This document shows positions 44,013 to 52,361 of a stretch of 64,000 bases of DNA, in pieces (the first letter of the stretch is position 1; each line of letters begins with the position of its first letter). Origin of the DNA: Thermoleophilaceae bacterium. Its GTDB lineage: Bacteria > Actinomycetota > Thermoleophilia > Solirubrobacterales > Thermoleophilaceae. Where the stretch lies: contig JAUJNF010000007.1 in NCBI GenBank assembly GCA_030446485.1, positions 1 to 64,000 on the forward strand, in the 5' to 3' direction. Below the pieces are notes generated by a model, which was not told where the DNA came from, searched no databases, and saw only the letters and a list, made by a program, of their open reading frames with translations. Both the position numbers and the translations under genes were made by a program.

Positions 44013-44747
44013 TCAGACGCTGGCGTGGACCACGCCGCGCAGCCCGCGCCAGTCGCCGCCGGTGCGAAACGGGAGCTCAAACGGCTCGGCGGCCTCGACC
44101 CGTGCAAAGCCGGCCGCGCGGACGATGCGGACCAGGCCCGCCAGGTTCGTGACCCACCACTCGAAGTTGTCGATGCCGTCGAGCTCCGCGATGGGACGCT
44201 TCTCGTAGAGCCGAAACCGCGTGATCACGTTGGCGATCACGGCGCTTTCGGTGCAGACGCTGCGGATGCGCTCGACTGGGGTGATCGGATCCTTGAGGTG
44301 GAGCAGGAGGTCGCCGCAGAAGACGAAATCGAAGCTTCCCAGGGCCGGACTCAAGTCATACGCCGACAGCACCAGCCGCTCCACGTTCGACCCCAGGGCC
44401 CGCTTGGCCAGCGCGAAGCGGTCCGCCTTGGTTTCGTCGAGCGACTTGTCGTGGTCCTTGCGGAGCGATGCCGGCCAGTCCAGATCCTCGGGATCCTCGA
44501 GATCGATGGCGGTCACCGAGGCGGCTCCGCGGCGCTCCATCTCGAAGGCCCAGTAGCCGTCCATTGTTGCCACGTCGAGGCACCGTTTTCCGCCGAGGTC
44601 GACCGGCAGCGGGTAGCGGTCGAGCACGGGCCGGTGATCGAACATGCCCTCGGTGACCACTCCGCCCCCCAGCTCGAGGGTGTGGTACCAGGGGTAGCGC
44701 TCGACTTCGGCGCGCAGCTCCGCCGGCTCGTCGAGAGAAGACGCCAC
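44013..44747 (-). CDS. Class I SAM-dependent methyltransferase
   Basis: This 244-aa protein has the unusual first loop CLDVATMDGYWAFEMERRGA, where the Gly of motif I is replaced by TMDG, then AIDLEDPEDLDW and VFCGDLLLHLKDPITPVERI. This version is seen in a methyltransferase group near the tRNA-wobble type (CmoB-like). N-terminal RYPWYHTLELGGG is shared with it. Given the neighbours, a sugar target is at least as likely as tRNA. GTG start with TACGAT 8 nt upstream. Confidence 0.85.
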   Translation of the reverse strand: MASSLDEPAELRAEVERYPWYHTLELGGGVVTEGMFDHRPVLDRYPLPVDLGGKRCLDVATMDGYWAFEMERRGAASVTAIDLEDPEDLDWPASLRKDHDKSLDETKADRFALAKRALGSNVERLVLSAYDLSPALGSFDFVFCGDLLLHLKDPITPVERIRSVCTESAVIANVITRFRLYEKRPIAELDGIDNFEWWVTNLAGLVRIVRAAGFARVEAAEPFELPFRTGGDWRGLRGVVHASV

Positions 44748-44755
44748 GGCCCGCG

Positions 44756-44761
44756 ATCGTA
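44756..44761 (-). promoter_or_regulatory. -10 box TACGAT, leaderless-type
   Basis: TACGAT on the minus strand ends 8 nt before GTG 44747 of the methyltransferase, inside the 19-nt space to the gene upstream. Confidence 0.4.
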
Positions 44762-44766
44762 CAGGT

Positions 44767-46179
44767 CTACCCTGCGATCACCTCGCGGTAGATCGCGTCC
44801 ATTTCGTCTCCGTGACGCGCCATCGGCTTAACGATCGAGCTCCGCACTGTCCGCAGGTTGGCGTTCAGCTCGGCCACCTGTTCCGGATGTTCGATCACGT
44901 CGGACATGATGCGAGCAAGCTCTCCAGCCGAGCAGGAGCGGTTGAGCCAGCCGGTCTTACCCTCCTCGACGTACTCGACGATTCCGCCGATGGCGTTGCC
45001 GATCACAGGAATGCCCTTCGCCAGAAATTCGATCCCCGCGTACCCGTACGCCTCCTCCCAGATGGACGGCATGATGCCCACGTCGACCTCGTCGAGCAGC
45101 CCGTCCAGCTGGTCTGGCCGGTAGCCACCACGCAGCTCGACGCCTGGGAGCGCCTCGATCTCGTCGACGAAGCCCGGGTGGAAGAAGCCGAAGACGAGCA
45201 GGCGAAAGCGACCCGCGCCGGCGGCCTCGGAGAGCGACCGCAGGGCGTCGAGCATGAGCCGGCCGCCCTTGGCCACCGATTCGAAGCCCCCCAGCGTGGC
45301 GAAGGTGACCGGCCGGGTGCCGTCCGCGTGTCGCGGACGAAGGAACTCCATGTGCGCGAGCGTCAGATGCAGCGTTCGCATGCGGTCCGGGTCCACTCCG
45401 AGCAGCGAATGGATCTCGGCCACGCGGGCGGACATGGCGATCACTCGATCGACTCGGTTGAGACGCTCGACGTTCACGTCGCGACGGGTTTGGAACGCGG
45501 CCGCCCTGGAAGCGGGCTCGCCTGCCTCCGATTCGTGGGGAGCGGGCACGCGCCGCGCCAATGTGCGTGAGATCCGGTCGATGCGTGGGTCACGGCGCTC
45601 GGGTCGGACCTTTCTGAGCAACGGCAGCCGTGGCAGGTCGTGGCGGAGGGTCGCTTCATAGAGCAGTCCCGGGAAGCTCGGCTCAGCCGCGGTGGTGGCC
45701 ACGCAGTCGGCGCCGATCCGGCGCCTGAGACAGACGTTGCCGCTCGCGTCCAGCAACTTGAACGTGGGACACAGCGCGAAGTAGTCCTGAAGGGTCAGGA
45801 TCGTGGGAACACCGGCCTGGCGGGACACGTCGAGCACCGACCATGGGAGCCCCGCCAGCTCGTGGACGTGCACCACCTCCGGCCGGAGCTCGCGGATCTG
45901 GCGCCCGAGCATGCGCTCGATCCGCGGTTCCCCGAGCTCGAGCTCGGGCTGTCGCCCGTGGTCGTAGAGAGGAGAGTTCACGACCTCGAGCATCGCCACT
46001 TCGCCACGCCCCCAAGGCCTCAGGCGGGGCCCTGACACGTACGGATACAGCCGTCCGCTGAAGAAGTAGCTAACCGCGTGTCCGCACCGGACCTGGTGCT
46101 GCATCAGATCCTCGGTGTAGGCCACGAGTCCGCCCCTGCGCCACGGTCGAAAGCCGGAGCCGAGATGCAGGACTCTCAC
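44767..46179 (-). CDS. GT4 glycosyltransferase
   Basis: This 470-aa GT-B enzyme begins VLHLGSGFRPWRRGGLVAYT and has VVHVHELAGLPWSVLDVSRQ and SIWEEAYGYAGIEFLAKGIP as the donor site. It has a long middle insertion (about 175-260, Arg-rich with RRVPAPHESEAGEPASRAAA), likely a surface helix. GTG start overlaps the upstream stop by 1 nt (TAGTG), so it is coupled to 46179-47381. Confidence 0.9.
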   Translation of the reverse strand: MRVLHLGSGFRPWRRGGLVAYTEDLMQHQVRCGHAVSYFFSGRLYPYVSGPRLRPWGRGEVAMLEVVNSPLYDHGRQPELELGEPRIERMLGRQIRELRPEVVHVHELAGLPWSVLDVSRQAGVPTILTLQDYFALCPTFKLLDASGNVCLRRRIGADCVATTAAEPSFPGLLYEATLRHDLPRLPLLRKVRPERRDPRIDRISRTLARRVPAPHESEAGEPASRAAAFQTRRDVNVERLNRVDRVIAMSARVAEIHSLLGVDPDRMRTLHLTLAHMEFLRPRHADGTRPVTFATLGGFESVAKGGRLMLDALRSLSEAAGAGRFRLLVFGFFHPGFVDEIEALPGVELRGGYRPDQLDGLLDEVDVGIMPSIWEEAYGYAGIEFLAKGIPVIGNAIGGIVEYVEEGKTGWLNRSCSAGELARIMSDVIEHPEQVAELNANLRTVRSSIVKPMARHGDEMDAIYREVIAG

Positions 46180-47381
46180 TAGGCGCCGACCGGAACGCGC
46201 GGCTGCGCGGCCTCGAGGACCGCTCTCTCGACCGCTTCGTTGAACACTGGCTCTGTGTGGCTTGCGGCGGTCTCGAAGCCGTGCTCCCGCAGCTTCAGGC
46301 GCAGGTCGGGCTCAGAGGCCAGGCGGCCAATCGCACCGGCCAGGGCACCGGCGTCCCCCGCCTCGAACAGCAGGCAGTTCTCGCCGTCCCGTAGGTACTC
46401 GCCCGATCCGCCGCGGCCCGTCGCCACCACCGGCCGGCCCTTTCCCATTGCCTCGAGTGGCACGAGACCCCACGGCTCCTCCCAACGGACCGGGAACACC
46501 ACCGCGTCGGCACGCTCGTAGCCGACCGCTATCTCCGAGCGGTTCAGGTGGCCCGCGAACTGCACCCTGTCCCTAACGCCGAGGCTACCGGCGAGGGCGC
46601 CCAACCGGTCTTCCTCCCGGGTGTCCCATCCTCCGATCAGCTCGAGCCGTGCCTCGTCCGGAAGATGGGCGAGGGCCTCGACGGCGGTATCCACTCCCTT
46701 GCGGGGATCCAGGCGACCGACGTACAGCAATCTCCACTGCCAGTCGAGCTGCGGGGCCGCCTCCAGGAGATCCGGGTGTATGCCCGAGTGGGCAATGCCG
46801 CTACGAGGCAGGCGTAGGCCCTGGGACAGCGCGTGGCGCCTGGTCCGCTCGCTCACGAACTGGTAGCTGGCCGCCCCGTCGAAATCGACCTGCCCGGGGA
46901 TGCCGACGAGCCGTTCCGCCGCGGAGGCGGCGCGAGCCCGCCGGCCGCGAAACATGTTGAGCCAGCCGTCGGCCCACCGGCCGTAGTCGAGCCAGTCGTC
47001 ATGCACGAAGGCGATGGCAGGCAGGCGCAGACGGCGGACGGTCTCGAGCAGCGTCAGCGTCAGCCCGCCCATTGACCACCAGGTGACCACCTCGGGACGC
47101 AAGTCGGTGAGGTGTCGCTCGAGCACTCGGTGGTTGTGACGCGCCATCGCCACGCGCGCTCTTCGGCTCAGCGGCTCGAAGCGGGCGTCCCGCAGCGGCC
47201 AGTGCAGCTGGCGATGGACGTCCGGCGAGTCGAGCTCGTCGGTGCCGGTGCGCGTGTCGGTGGTAAGGACCCTGACCTCGTGTCCGCGGGACCGGAGATG
47301 CTCTACCGCGGAGCGCCATACCAGCTCGTAGCCGCCGTAGTGGTGGGGCGGGTACATGTTGCCCACCGTCAGGACCCGCAC
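46179..47381 (-). CDS. GT4 glycosyltransferase
   Basis: This 400-aa GT-B enzyme has VLTVGNMYPPHHYGGYELVW, LLYVGRLDPRKGVDTAVEAL and VVFPVRWEEPWGLVPLEAMG (E-x7-E). The start is GTG 47381, where the first strand begins, 7 nt after a TATCCT box; the frame to 47537 enters the divergent gene and is rejected. Divergent from the GT2 at 47409 by only 27 nt. Confidence 0.9.
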   Translation of the reverse strand: MRVLTVGNMYPPHHYGGYELVWRSAVEHLRSRGHEVRVLTTDTRTGTDELDSPDVHRQLHWPLRDARFEPLSRRARVAMARHNHRVLERHLTDLRPEVVTWWSMGGLTLTLLETVRRLRLPAIAFVHDDWLDYGRWADGWLNMFRGRRARAASAAERLVGIPGQVDFDGAASYQFVSERTRRHALSQGLRLPRSGIAHSGIHPDLLEAAPQLDWQWRLLYVGRLDPRKGVDTAVEALAHLPDEARLELIGGWDTREEDRLGALAGSLGVRDRVQFAGHLNRSEIAVGYERADAVVFPVRWEEPWGLVPLEAMGKGRPVVATGRGGSGEYLRDGENCLLFEAGDAGALAGAIGRLASEPDLRLKLREHGFETAASHTEPVFNEAVERAVLEAAQPRVPVGA

Positions 47382-47388
47382 GCGCGCG

Positions 47389-47398
47389 AGGATAGAGT
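47389..47398. promoter_or_regulatory. Shared divergent -10 element between two glycosyltransferase genes
   Basis: Minus strand TATCCT (47389-47394) ends 7 nt before GTG 47381; plus strand TAGAGT (47393-47398) ends 10 nt before ATG 47409. The boxes overlap by 2 nt at AT. Only 27 nt lie between the two start codons. Confidence 0.5.
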
Positions 47399-47408
47399 CG
47401 CGGCCTCG

Positions 47409-48377
47409 ATGGAAGGCCCGGTCGCCGTCAGCGTCGTGGTGGCGTCGCATGCTCGACACCTGCGGCTGCTCTGGCTCCTTAACGCCCTCGAGGAGCAGAC
47501 GCTGGCGCCCGGTCTTTGGGAGGTGGTGGTCGTGCACGACTACGACCCAGCCACGGCCGAGCGAGTACTAGAGCGGCACCCCCTGCGCGAGGCCCAGCGC
47601 CTGCGCCACATCGCGATGGCGCCCGGTACGGGCAGTCCGGCCAGCCAGCGCAACCTGGGCTGGCGGGCCGCCCGCGGCGAACTCGTGGCCTTCACCGACG
47701 ACGATTGCCGACCGGAGCCGGACTGGCTGGAGCGCATGGTGACCACCGCCGCTGGTACGGCCGGCGACGTGGTTCAGGGAGCCACGCGACCTGATCCGTT
47801 CGAGCACGGCGTGTTGGCGGCGCCCCACGTGCGGACGATGTTCATCGAGCCGGTCGGATCCTTTGCTCAGACCTGCAACATCCTCTACCCCCGTGATCTG
47901 CTGGACCGCCTTGGCGGGTTCGACGAGCAGGCGATCACGGGCGAAGATGTGGACCTGTCGCTGCGGGCTCGCGCGGCCGGCGCCGGCATCTCGGGCGCCC
48001 CCGAGGCGATTGTCAACCACGCGGTCGAGTCGCACACGCTTCCCGGGATTCTCCGTCAGAACCTCAAGTGGCGTCATCTCGCCTACCTGGTCAAGCGCCA
48101 TCCGGAGCTGCGCCGGGAGCTGACGCTGGGCGTGTTTTGGGACGCTGACCACCTCTGGGCTAGCGTCGCGCTCGCGGGTCTCATAGCGGCGTCTCGGAAC
48201 CGGGGCCTGATCGTGCTGACCGCTCCGTACGCGCTTCGCGCCTCGCGCCGCCGCGGTCCCGGACGCCGCGCGCGTGCCGTTGCGGTGGCCGAGCTGCCCG
48301 GCCAGGCCGTCCGTCAGTTCGCCGAAGTGCTCGGACTCGCCGCCGGAAGCGTGCGCCACCGGACCCTGGTGCTGTGA
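47409..48377 (+). CDS. GT2 glycosyltransferase
   Basis: This 322-aa protein has VSVVVASHARHLRLLWLLNA, VVVVHDYDPATAERVLE, AFTDDDCRPEPDWLERM as DXD and GGFDEQAITGEDVDLSLRA. The tail (residues about 270-322) is basic. ATG 47409 is used because the frame upstream (from 47112) lies in the divergent gene. The next gene starts at its stop (GTGA overlap), so both are co-translated. Confidence 0.9.
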   Translation: MEGPVAVSVVVASHARHLRLLWLLNALEEQTLAPGLWEVVVVHDYDPATAERVLERHPLREAQRLRHIAMAPGTGSPASQRNLGWRAARGELVAFTDDDCRPEPDWLERMVTTAAGTAGDVVQGATRPDPFEHGVLAAPHVRTMFIEPVGSFAQTCNILYPRDLLDRLGGFDEQAITGEDVDLSLRARAAGAGISGAPEAIVNHAVESHTLPGILRQNLKWRHLAYLVKRHPELRRELTLGVFWDADHLWASVALAGLIAASRNRGLIVLTAPYALRASRRRGPGRRARAVAVAELPGQAVRQFAEVLGLAAGSVRHRTLVL

Positions 48378-48976
48378 GCCCACCGGGCGCGGCGCCACTG
48401 CAGATCGCCCTTCTCCACCACAGTCTCGGATCGATGCCCGGGACCTGCGTCGAGCAGCACATCCACGATCTGGCGGCGGCTCTTCGCGGGGCCGGCCATT
48501 CCGCCAGGCTCATCACCTCTCCCTCGACGCGGATGGGAGGGCGGTCGGGAGTTGGCGTTCCGAGCATCGGCGGCAAGCTCCTGCCCGAGGCGCTGCTGCA
48601 ACGACGGGGCTTTGCGGGTCCGCTTGCGCATCTACCGCTGACCCTGCGAGACCTCGCAAAGGGCAACTTCGACGTGGCGCATTCCTTCTCGCCCGCCGAT
48701 GCGCTAGCGGCTTGGGCATGGGCTTCGGTGACCCATAGGCCCGTTGCCTTCACCTGCATCGAGCCGCTCCGTCGCGATTGCCTTGCCCACCTGCGCCTGC
48801 GCCGGCTGCTGCTGAGCCGGGCGGTCGAGGGCAGCGATGGGGTGATCGTGCCGACCGAGACCGCGCGGGCGGCACTCTGGCGCTGGATGGCGGTAGAGGC
48901 CCCTGTCATCGAGGCCTGGGACGCCGCTGCCCATGAGCGGCTCTATCGAGAGCTCCTCGCCACCCGAGGGCACTGA
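48374..48976 (+). CDS. Half-length GT-B-like protein (N-terminal domain only)
   Basis: This 200-aa protein has IALLHHSLGSMPGTCVEQHI, then LAAALRGAGHSARLITSP and FDVAHSFSPADALAAW, the acceptor half of a GT4. It ends VIVPTETARAALWRWM and then a short tail; the donor-binding Rossmann half is absent. It therefore cannot be a normal GT4. Either the C-terminal half was deleted or the product acts as a partner of another GT. Starts with a GTGA overlap, so it is translated with the GT2 upstream. Confidence 0.75.
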   Translation: MSPPGAAPLQIALLHHSLGSMPGTCVEQHIHDLAAALRGAGHSARLITSPSTRMGGRSGVGVPSIGGKLLPEALLQRRGFAGPLAHLPLTLRDLAKGNFDVAHSFSPADALAAWAWASVTHRPVAFTCIEPLRRDCLAHLRLRRLLLSRAVEGSDGVIVPTETARAALWRWMAVEAPVIEAWDAAAHERLYRELLATRGH

Positions 48977-49016
48977 GGCGAGTCGGCCGGTCGCGACCAC
49001 CCCGGTAGAGCGGGAC

Positions 49017-49022
49017 TACAGT
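49017..49022 (+). promoter_or_regulatory. -10 box TACAGT, leaderless-type
   Basis: TACAGT ends 7 nt before ATG 49030 of the GT2, without a Shine-Dalgarno sequence. Confidence 0.45.
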
Positions 49023-49029
49023 CGCGAAG

Positions 49030-49989
49030 ATGCCCAGCGCGCCGGTGACGGTAGTCATCGTCTCATGGAACACTCGTGATCTGCTGGCGCGATGCCTCGA
49101 GTCGTTCGCCCCGGAGGTCGCCGAGGGCCGTGTGGAGTTGTGGGTGGTGGACAATGCGTCGAGCGACGGCTCGCCAGAGCTCGCGGCCGAGCGCTTCCCC
49201 TGGGCGAAGCTGATCGCCTCTCCTGAGAACCTCGGATTCGGCCGAGCCGTGAACCTTGCCGCGGAGAGGACCTCGTCGGAGTGGCTGGCGACAGCCAATG
49301 CCGACATCGCCGTACGTCCCGGCGCCATCGAGACGCTGCTCGCCACCGGCGCGCGCGACCCCGGCGCGGGTGCGATCGCGCCCCGGTTGGTGCTGCCGGA
49401 CGGCAGTACCCAGCACTCCGTCTTCGGCTTTCCCACGATTCCCTTCTCGTTCGTTCTCGCCACCGGGGCCTATCGGTTCAGCGCCACGCTTGGCGATCGC
49501 CTGGCCTTTCCCGGCTGCTGGAACAAGGAGCGCTCCCGACGCGTCCCGTGGGCGGTAGCGGCCTTCCTGCTCGTCCGCCGCCGGGCCTGGGACCACGTCG
49601 GCGGCTTCGACGAGCGCCAGTGGATGTACGCCGAGGACCTCGACCTCGGCTGGCGGCTTCGAGAGGCGGGGTGGGCGACTCGCTACGAGCCGCGTGCCGT
49701 GGTCGATCACGAGAGCGCCGCCTCTACCACCCAGTTGTTCGGACCCGAGGTGGCGCCCCACTGGCAGAGGAGCACCTACGGCTTTCTAGCCCGCAGGCGC
49801 GGTGTCACGTACGCCTGGGCCGTGGCGCTCCTGAACCTCGCCGGAGCGCTGCTGCGGTGGGTGAGCAGCGTGCCTCGTTCCGTGAAGACCCCCGAGCCTC
49901 ACGCGGGGGTCCGCCGCGCCCACGCCCGCTGGGCCCGTGTGCACCTCGAAGCTCTACGGGGCCGGGCGACGCTCGAGGCCCTGCGATGA
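49030..49989 (+). CDS. GT2 glycosyltransferase, rhamnosyltransferase-like
   Basis: This 319-aa protein has TVVIVSWNTRDLLARCLESF, VVDNASSDGSPELAAE, ENLGFGRAVNLAAE, TANADIAVRPGAIETLL as the DXD equivalent (NAD), and GGFDERQWMYAEDLDLGWRL. This matches WbbL-like rhamnosyltransferases. The C-terminal ~50 residues are basic. No rml genes are nearby. A GT2 fragment follows at 49996. Confidence 0.9.
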   Translation: MPSAPVTVVIVSWNTRDLLARCLESFAPEVAEGRVELWVVDNASSDGSPELAAERFPWAKLIASPENLGFGRAVNLAAERTSSEWLATANADIAVRPGAIETLLATGARDPGAGAIAPRLVLPDGSTQHSVFGFPTIPFSFVLATGAYRFSATLGDRLAFPGCWNKERSRRVPWAVAAFLLVRRRAWDHVGGFDERQWMYAEDLDLGWRLREAGWATRYEPRAVVDHESAASTTQLFGPEVAPHWQRSTYGFLARRRGVTYAWAVALLNLAGALLRWVSSVPRSVKTPEPHAGVRRAHARWARVHLEALRGRATLEALR

Positions 49990-49995
49990 GGCCCC

Positions 49996-50073
49996 GAGGA
50001 CCTTCAAGCCGCCGGAGGCGCCGACTGGCCCACGGTCACCGTCGTGTTCCTTGCCTACAACCGCCGCTCGTGA
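49996..50073 (+). pseudogene. Truncated start of another GT2
   Basis: Reading frame EDLQAAGGADWPTVTVVFLA then YNRRS and TGA at 50071-50073. VTVVFLAYNRR is the first strand and loop of a GT2, cut after 26 codons, with no continuation in any frame. The polX start is 16 nt further on, so the deletion end lies at the border to the housekeeping genes. Confidence 0.6.
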
Positions 50074-50088
50074 GCCACTAGGGCACCC

Positions 50089-51831
50089 ATGAGGAACGCC
50101 GAACTAGCCGACGCCTTCGCCGAGCTGGGCGACCTCTACGAGCTCGACGGCGCCATCGTGCACCGCGTGCTGGCCTACCGCAACGCCGCCAAGGCCATAC
50201 GCGAGGCGCCCGTATCGGTCGCGGAGCTCGCTCGCCGGGGGCGCGCGCAGGAGCTGCCGGGCGTCGGCAAGACCATCGCCGAGAAGATCGTCGCGCTGCT
50301 CGACACCGGCAGCATCCCGTCGGCCGAGAAGCTGAAGCGGAAGTTCCCAGCCACGCTCGTGGAGCTCACCCGGATCCCGGGGCTCGGACCGAAGCGGGCG
50401 CGCAAGCTCTACGACGATCTCGGCATCGGCACCCTCGAGGAGCTGCGCCACGCCGCCGAGAGCGGCACCCTGAGCGACGTCCCCGGCTTCGGGCCCAAGG
50501 CGGCCGAGAACGTGCTGGCGGCCCTCGCTGCGGGCGCCGACGGCCGGCCGCGCCGGCGCATCCTGCTCTCGAAGGCCCTCACGGTGGCGGAGGACCTGGC
50601 CGAGGCGCTGAGAGAGCACCCGGCGGCCGACCGGGTGGAGGTCGCGGGCAGCGCCCGCCGCGGCACCGAGACCGTGAAGGACCTCGATCTCGTGGCCACC
50701 GCCCATGACGCCCGGGCGCTGAGCGACGCGTTCGCCGGGCTCTCGGCTGTCTCCGACGTGGGCTCGAGTGGCGAGGCGGGCGCCCGCGCTCTCACCCACA
50801 ACGGCCTCAGCGTGGACCTGAAGATCGTCCCTCCGCGCAACTTCGGCAACCTGCTCCAGCACTTCAGCGGCTCGAAGCGGCACAACGAGGCCCTGCGCGC
50901 GGACGCGGTGCGCCGCGGCCTCCACGTGAGCGAGTACGGGGTGACCGACGACAGCACGGGCACCACGCACTCGTGCACTACCGAGGCCGAGGTGTACGAG
51001 CTCCTGGGCATGGCCTACATCGAGCCCGAGCTGCGCGAGGACCGGGGCGAGCTGCGGGCCGCCGCGGAGGGCCGGCTGCCCGAGCTGCTGCGGCTCGAGG
51101 ACCTGCGCGGCGATCTCCACTGCCACACCACCGCAAGCGACGGCCGCAACTCGATCGAGCAGATGGCGCGCGGGGCCCAGCGACGCGGCTACTCGTACGT
51201 GGCGATCACCGACCACTCCGCGTCGCACGGCTTCGGCAACCACGTATCGCCCGACGACCTGCGCCGGCAGATCGAGCGCGTGCGGGAGGTGGACGCCGGG
51301 CTCGAGGGCATAACCGTGCTCGCCGGCACCGAGGTCAACGTGCTGCCGGACGGCTCTCCGGACTACGACGACGACCTCCTCGCGGAGCTCGACTGGGTGA
51401 TCGCCAGCGTGCACACCTCGTTCCGGATGAGCGAGAGGGAGATGACCGACCGGATGGTGCGCGCCATCGAGCATCCGCTGATCGACGCGATCGGTCATCC
51501 GACCGGGCGCCTGATCGAGCGCCGCGAGCCCTACGCCGTGAACCTCGAGCGGGTGGTGGCCGCGGCGGCCGAGGCGCGGACCTTCCTGGAGATCAACGGC
51601 AACCCGGACCGCCGGGACCTGTCGGAGATACACGCGCGGATGGCGGCCGAGGCGGGGGCGACGATCGTGATCGACTCCGACGCCCACGGCGTCGAGACCC
51701 AGGCCAACGTGCGCTACGGGGTGATTACCGCCCGGCGCGCCTGGCTCACCGCGGCCCACGTGGCCAACACGCGCGAGTGGCCGGAGCTTCTCGAGCTTCG
51801 GGGCCGGGGGGCCGACGGCAGCAGGCCGTAG
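50089..51831 (+). CDS. polX: Family X DNA polymerase with PHP domain
   Basis: This 580-aa enzyme acts in DNA repair gap filling. N-terminal helix-hairpin-helix motifs (LPGVGKTIAEKI, IPGLGPKRARKLYDDLGI, VPGFGPKAAENV) precede the polymerase active site GSARRGTETVKDLDLVA. The C-terminal PHP phosphoesterase has DLHCHTTASDGRNS, ITDHSASHG and SDAHGVET, which hold the metal ligands. Length and order match bacterial PolX, with 3'-5' exonuclease activity likely. The ATG at 50089 follows the GT2 fragment. Confidence 0.95.
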   Translation: MRNAELADAFAELGDLYELDGAIVHRVLAYRNAAKAIREAPVSVAELARRGRAQELPGVGKTIAEKIVALLDTGSIPSAEKLKRKFPATLVELTRIPGLGPKRARKLYDDLGIGTLEELRHAAESGTLSDVPGFGPKAAENVLAALAAGADGRPRRRILLSKALTVAEDLAEALREHPAADRVEVAGSARRGTETVKDLDLVATAHDARALSDAFAGLSAVSDVGSSGEAGARALTHNGLSVDLKIVPPRNFGNLLQHFSGSKRHNEALRADAVRRGLHVSEYGVTDDSTGTTHSCTTEAEVYELLGMAYIEPELREDRGELRAAAEGRLPELLRLEDLRGDLHCHTTASDGRNSIEQMARGAQRRGYSYVAITDHSASHGFGNHVSPDDLRRQIERVREVDAGLEGITVLAGTEVNVLPDGSPDYDDDLLAELDWVIASVHTSFRMSEREMTDRMVRAIEHPLIDAIGHPTGRLIERREPYAVNLERVVAAAAEARTFLEINGNPDRRDLSEIHARMAAEAGATIVIDSDAHGVETQANVRYGVITARRAWLTAAHVANTREWPELLELRGRGADGSRP

Positions 51832-51841
51832 GCGAGCCGGC

Positions 51842-52351
51842 TCAGCCCTCCACCACCCGCCGGAACCCCGGCGTCCTCAGCAGCTTGGTCGGCCCGAACG
51901 GCGAGCTGCGGTCCACGTAGAAGCGCACGCCGTCGCGCTCCTCGACGGCGGCCACGGCGGCGGCCTGGTTGCGCCACAGCAGGGCCAGGACGATGGCGTA
52001 GCCCACCGCGATTGCCGTGACCTGGGGCAGCAGGAACGCCACGGCACCCGTGAGCACGGTGAAGACGGCCAGTGCCCACAGGCGGTTGAAGATCACGGTC
52101 CCGGGCTCAAGCTCGGGCAGGAGCGGCGTGGTCCGTGCCGAGGACATCAGCCGCGCCATCCCCGGAGAGGCCGATCGCCGCCGGCCGAGCCAGCCACCGA
52201 TCAGCGCCGCGGCGGTCCACCAGCCGAGCGCGAGGTAGACGAGCGTGGGCTCGTCGCGGGCCTGGGCTCCGGCCACCGCCGCCACCCCCAGCGTGGTGGC
52301 GGCACCGGCGAAGAGAAGGACCGCGGTACGCAGGAAGTCGCCGAAGCGCAT
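51842..52351 (-). CDS. Membrane protein of unknown function
   Basis: This 169-aa protein has four predicted membrane helices, in two pairs: FLRTAVLLFAGAATTLGVAA and LALGWWTAAALIGGWLG, then LWALAVFTVLTGAVAFLLP and AIAVGYAIVLALLW. The C-terminal 40 residues are soluble (DRSSPFGPTKLLRTPGFRR). I do not recognise a family. It lies 10 nt after otsB, same strand, so it is probably co-expressed. Confidence 0.75.
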   Translation of the reverse strand: MRFGDFLRTAVLLFAGAATTLGVAAVAGAQARDEPTLVYLALGWWTAAALIGGWLGRRRSASPGMARLMSSARTTPLLPELEPGTVIFNRLWALAVFTVLTGAVAFLLPQVTAIAVGYAIVLALLWRNQAAAVAAVEERDGVRFYVDRSSPFGPTKLLRTPGFRRVVEG

Positions 52352-52361
52352 CGGGAGAGAA

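Noticed and set aside
50104-51759. Open frame of 551 codons antisense to polX
   Set aside because: No motif; mirror of a complete polymerase X gene.
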